A stretch of 64,000 nt of DNA from an uncultured Bacteroidales bacterium (GTDB lineage Bacteria; Bacteroidota; Bacteroidia; Bacteroidales; F082). The stretch covers positions 124,001 through 188,000 of the forward strand of contig CAJOIH010000007.1 in assembly GCA_905234455.1 (NCBI GenBank), written 5' to 3'. Under the pieces are notes generated by a model. The model worked only from the letters and a program-made list of their open reading frames with translations, was not told the DNA's origin and made no database searches. Shown here in pieces: positions 63,989 to 64,000 of the stretch. How positions within the stretch are numbered: position 1 is the first letter of the stretch; each line of letters begins with the position of its first letter. Both the position numbers and the translations under genes were made by a program.

Positions 63989-64000
63989 GGTTAAGGGTGT

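Overview
The window is a stretch of chromosomal, mostly housekeeping DNA from a member of the Bacteroidota, most likely an uncultured Bacteroidales. The evidence is: the order ruvA-sprA-gcvH-vanZ-tonB, in which SprA is the outer-membrane translocon of the type IX secretion system (T9SS); a T9SS plug-type protein (DUF5103); several secreted proteins with T9SS-like C-terminal sorting domains; a large TonB-dependent receptor with a carboxypeptidase-regulatory-like N-terminus; and promoters of the phylum's type (TTTG or TTG near -33, TAnnTTTG near -7) with no clear Shine-Dalgarno sequences. Base composition looks GC-rich for the phylum (not counted). A GGDD-type (pyrophosphate-dependent) phosphofructokinase suggests an anaerobic lifestyle. 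No phage, insertion sequence, CRISPR array or rRNA was seen. Genes are tightly packed: no gene-free stretch exceeds 300 bases, and the largest (about 290 bases, 35120-35408) holds two promoters.

Layout. 1-4958: DUF805 fragment, recQ, the envelope pair kdsD-lptB and pssA. 4960-20857: secreted and surface genes mixed with queA, a prenyl synthase, a PPi-type phosphofructokinase and a GH92 mannosidase; included are a beta-helix T9SS substrate, an outer-membrane barrel paired with a secreted fn3/TANFOR-like protein, a Lys/Ala-rich exported protein and a large Asp-box T9SS substrate. 20921-25553: priA facing the operon greA-HIT-plug. 25666-35119: a three-gene minus-strand operon of TonB-dependent receptor, giant exported protein with a sorting-like C-terminus, and a PorV/PorQ-family barrel that is broken by a frameshift. 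35409-49548: lipoprotein, DAHP synthase/chorismate mutase, asnS, rpoN, ruvB, SPOR protein, deoC, acyltransferase, adk, a small protein with an LPxTHG-GSG-hydrophobic-KKR tail, hpt, purE, M16 peptidase, an outer-membrane protein with waaA, and corA. 49643-59118: the ruvA-sprA-gcvH-vanZ-tonB cluster. 59105-63988: uvrC, thiL and a CPBP protease in one overlapping operon, a dus gene, and a CAT-anticodon tRNA with its terminator.

How the genes work together. The dominant non-housekeeping theme is the cell surface. SprA, the plug protein and a PorV-like barrel belong to T9SS or its relatives; the proteins at 4960, 18869 and perhaps 26756 look like its cargo. KdsD, LptB and WaaA contribute to Kdo-lipid A synthesis and LPS transport. 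The TonB protein could energise receptors such as the one at 31367.

The observations most worth a second look are: a strong intrinsic-terminator hairpin placed between a good promoter and the start of greA, which could be an attenuator analogous to the terminated greA leader RNAs known in E. coli; the frameshifted PorV-like gene, together with a damaged-looking start of the receptor gene in the same operon; the small protein with a possible C-terminal sorting signal; the recurring heptamer-like intergenic repeats; and two genes whose -7 promoter box ends four bases before ATG (leaderless mRNAs). I found no clearly new multi-gene system; the TonB receptor/giant exported protein/PorV-like operon and the barrel/secreted pair at 7817-11877 are the closest candidates.
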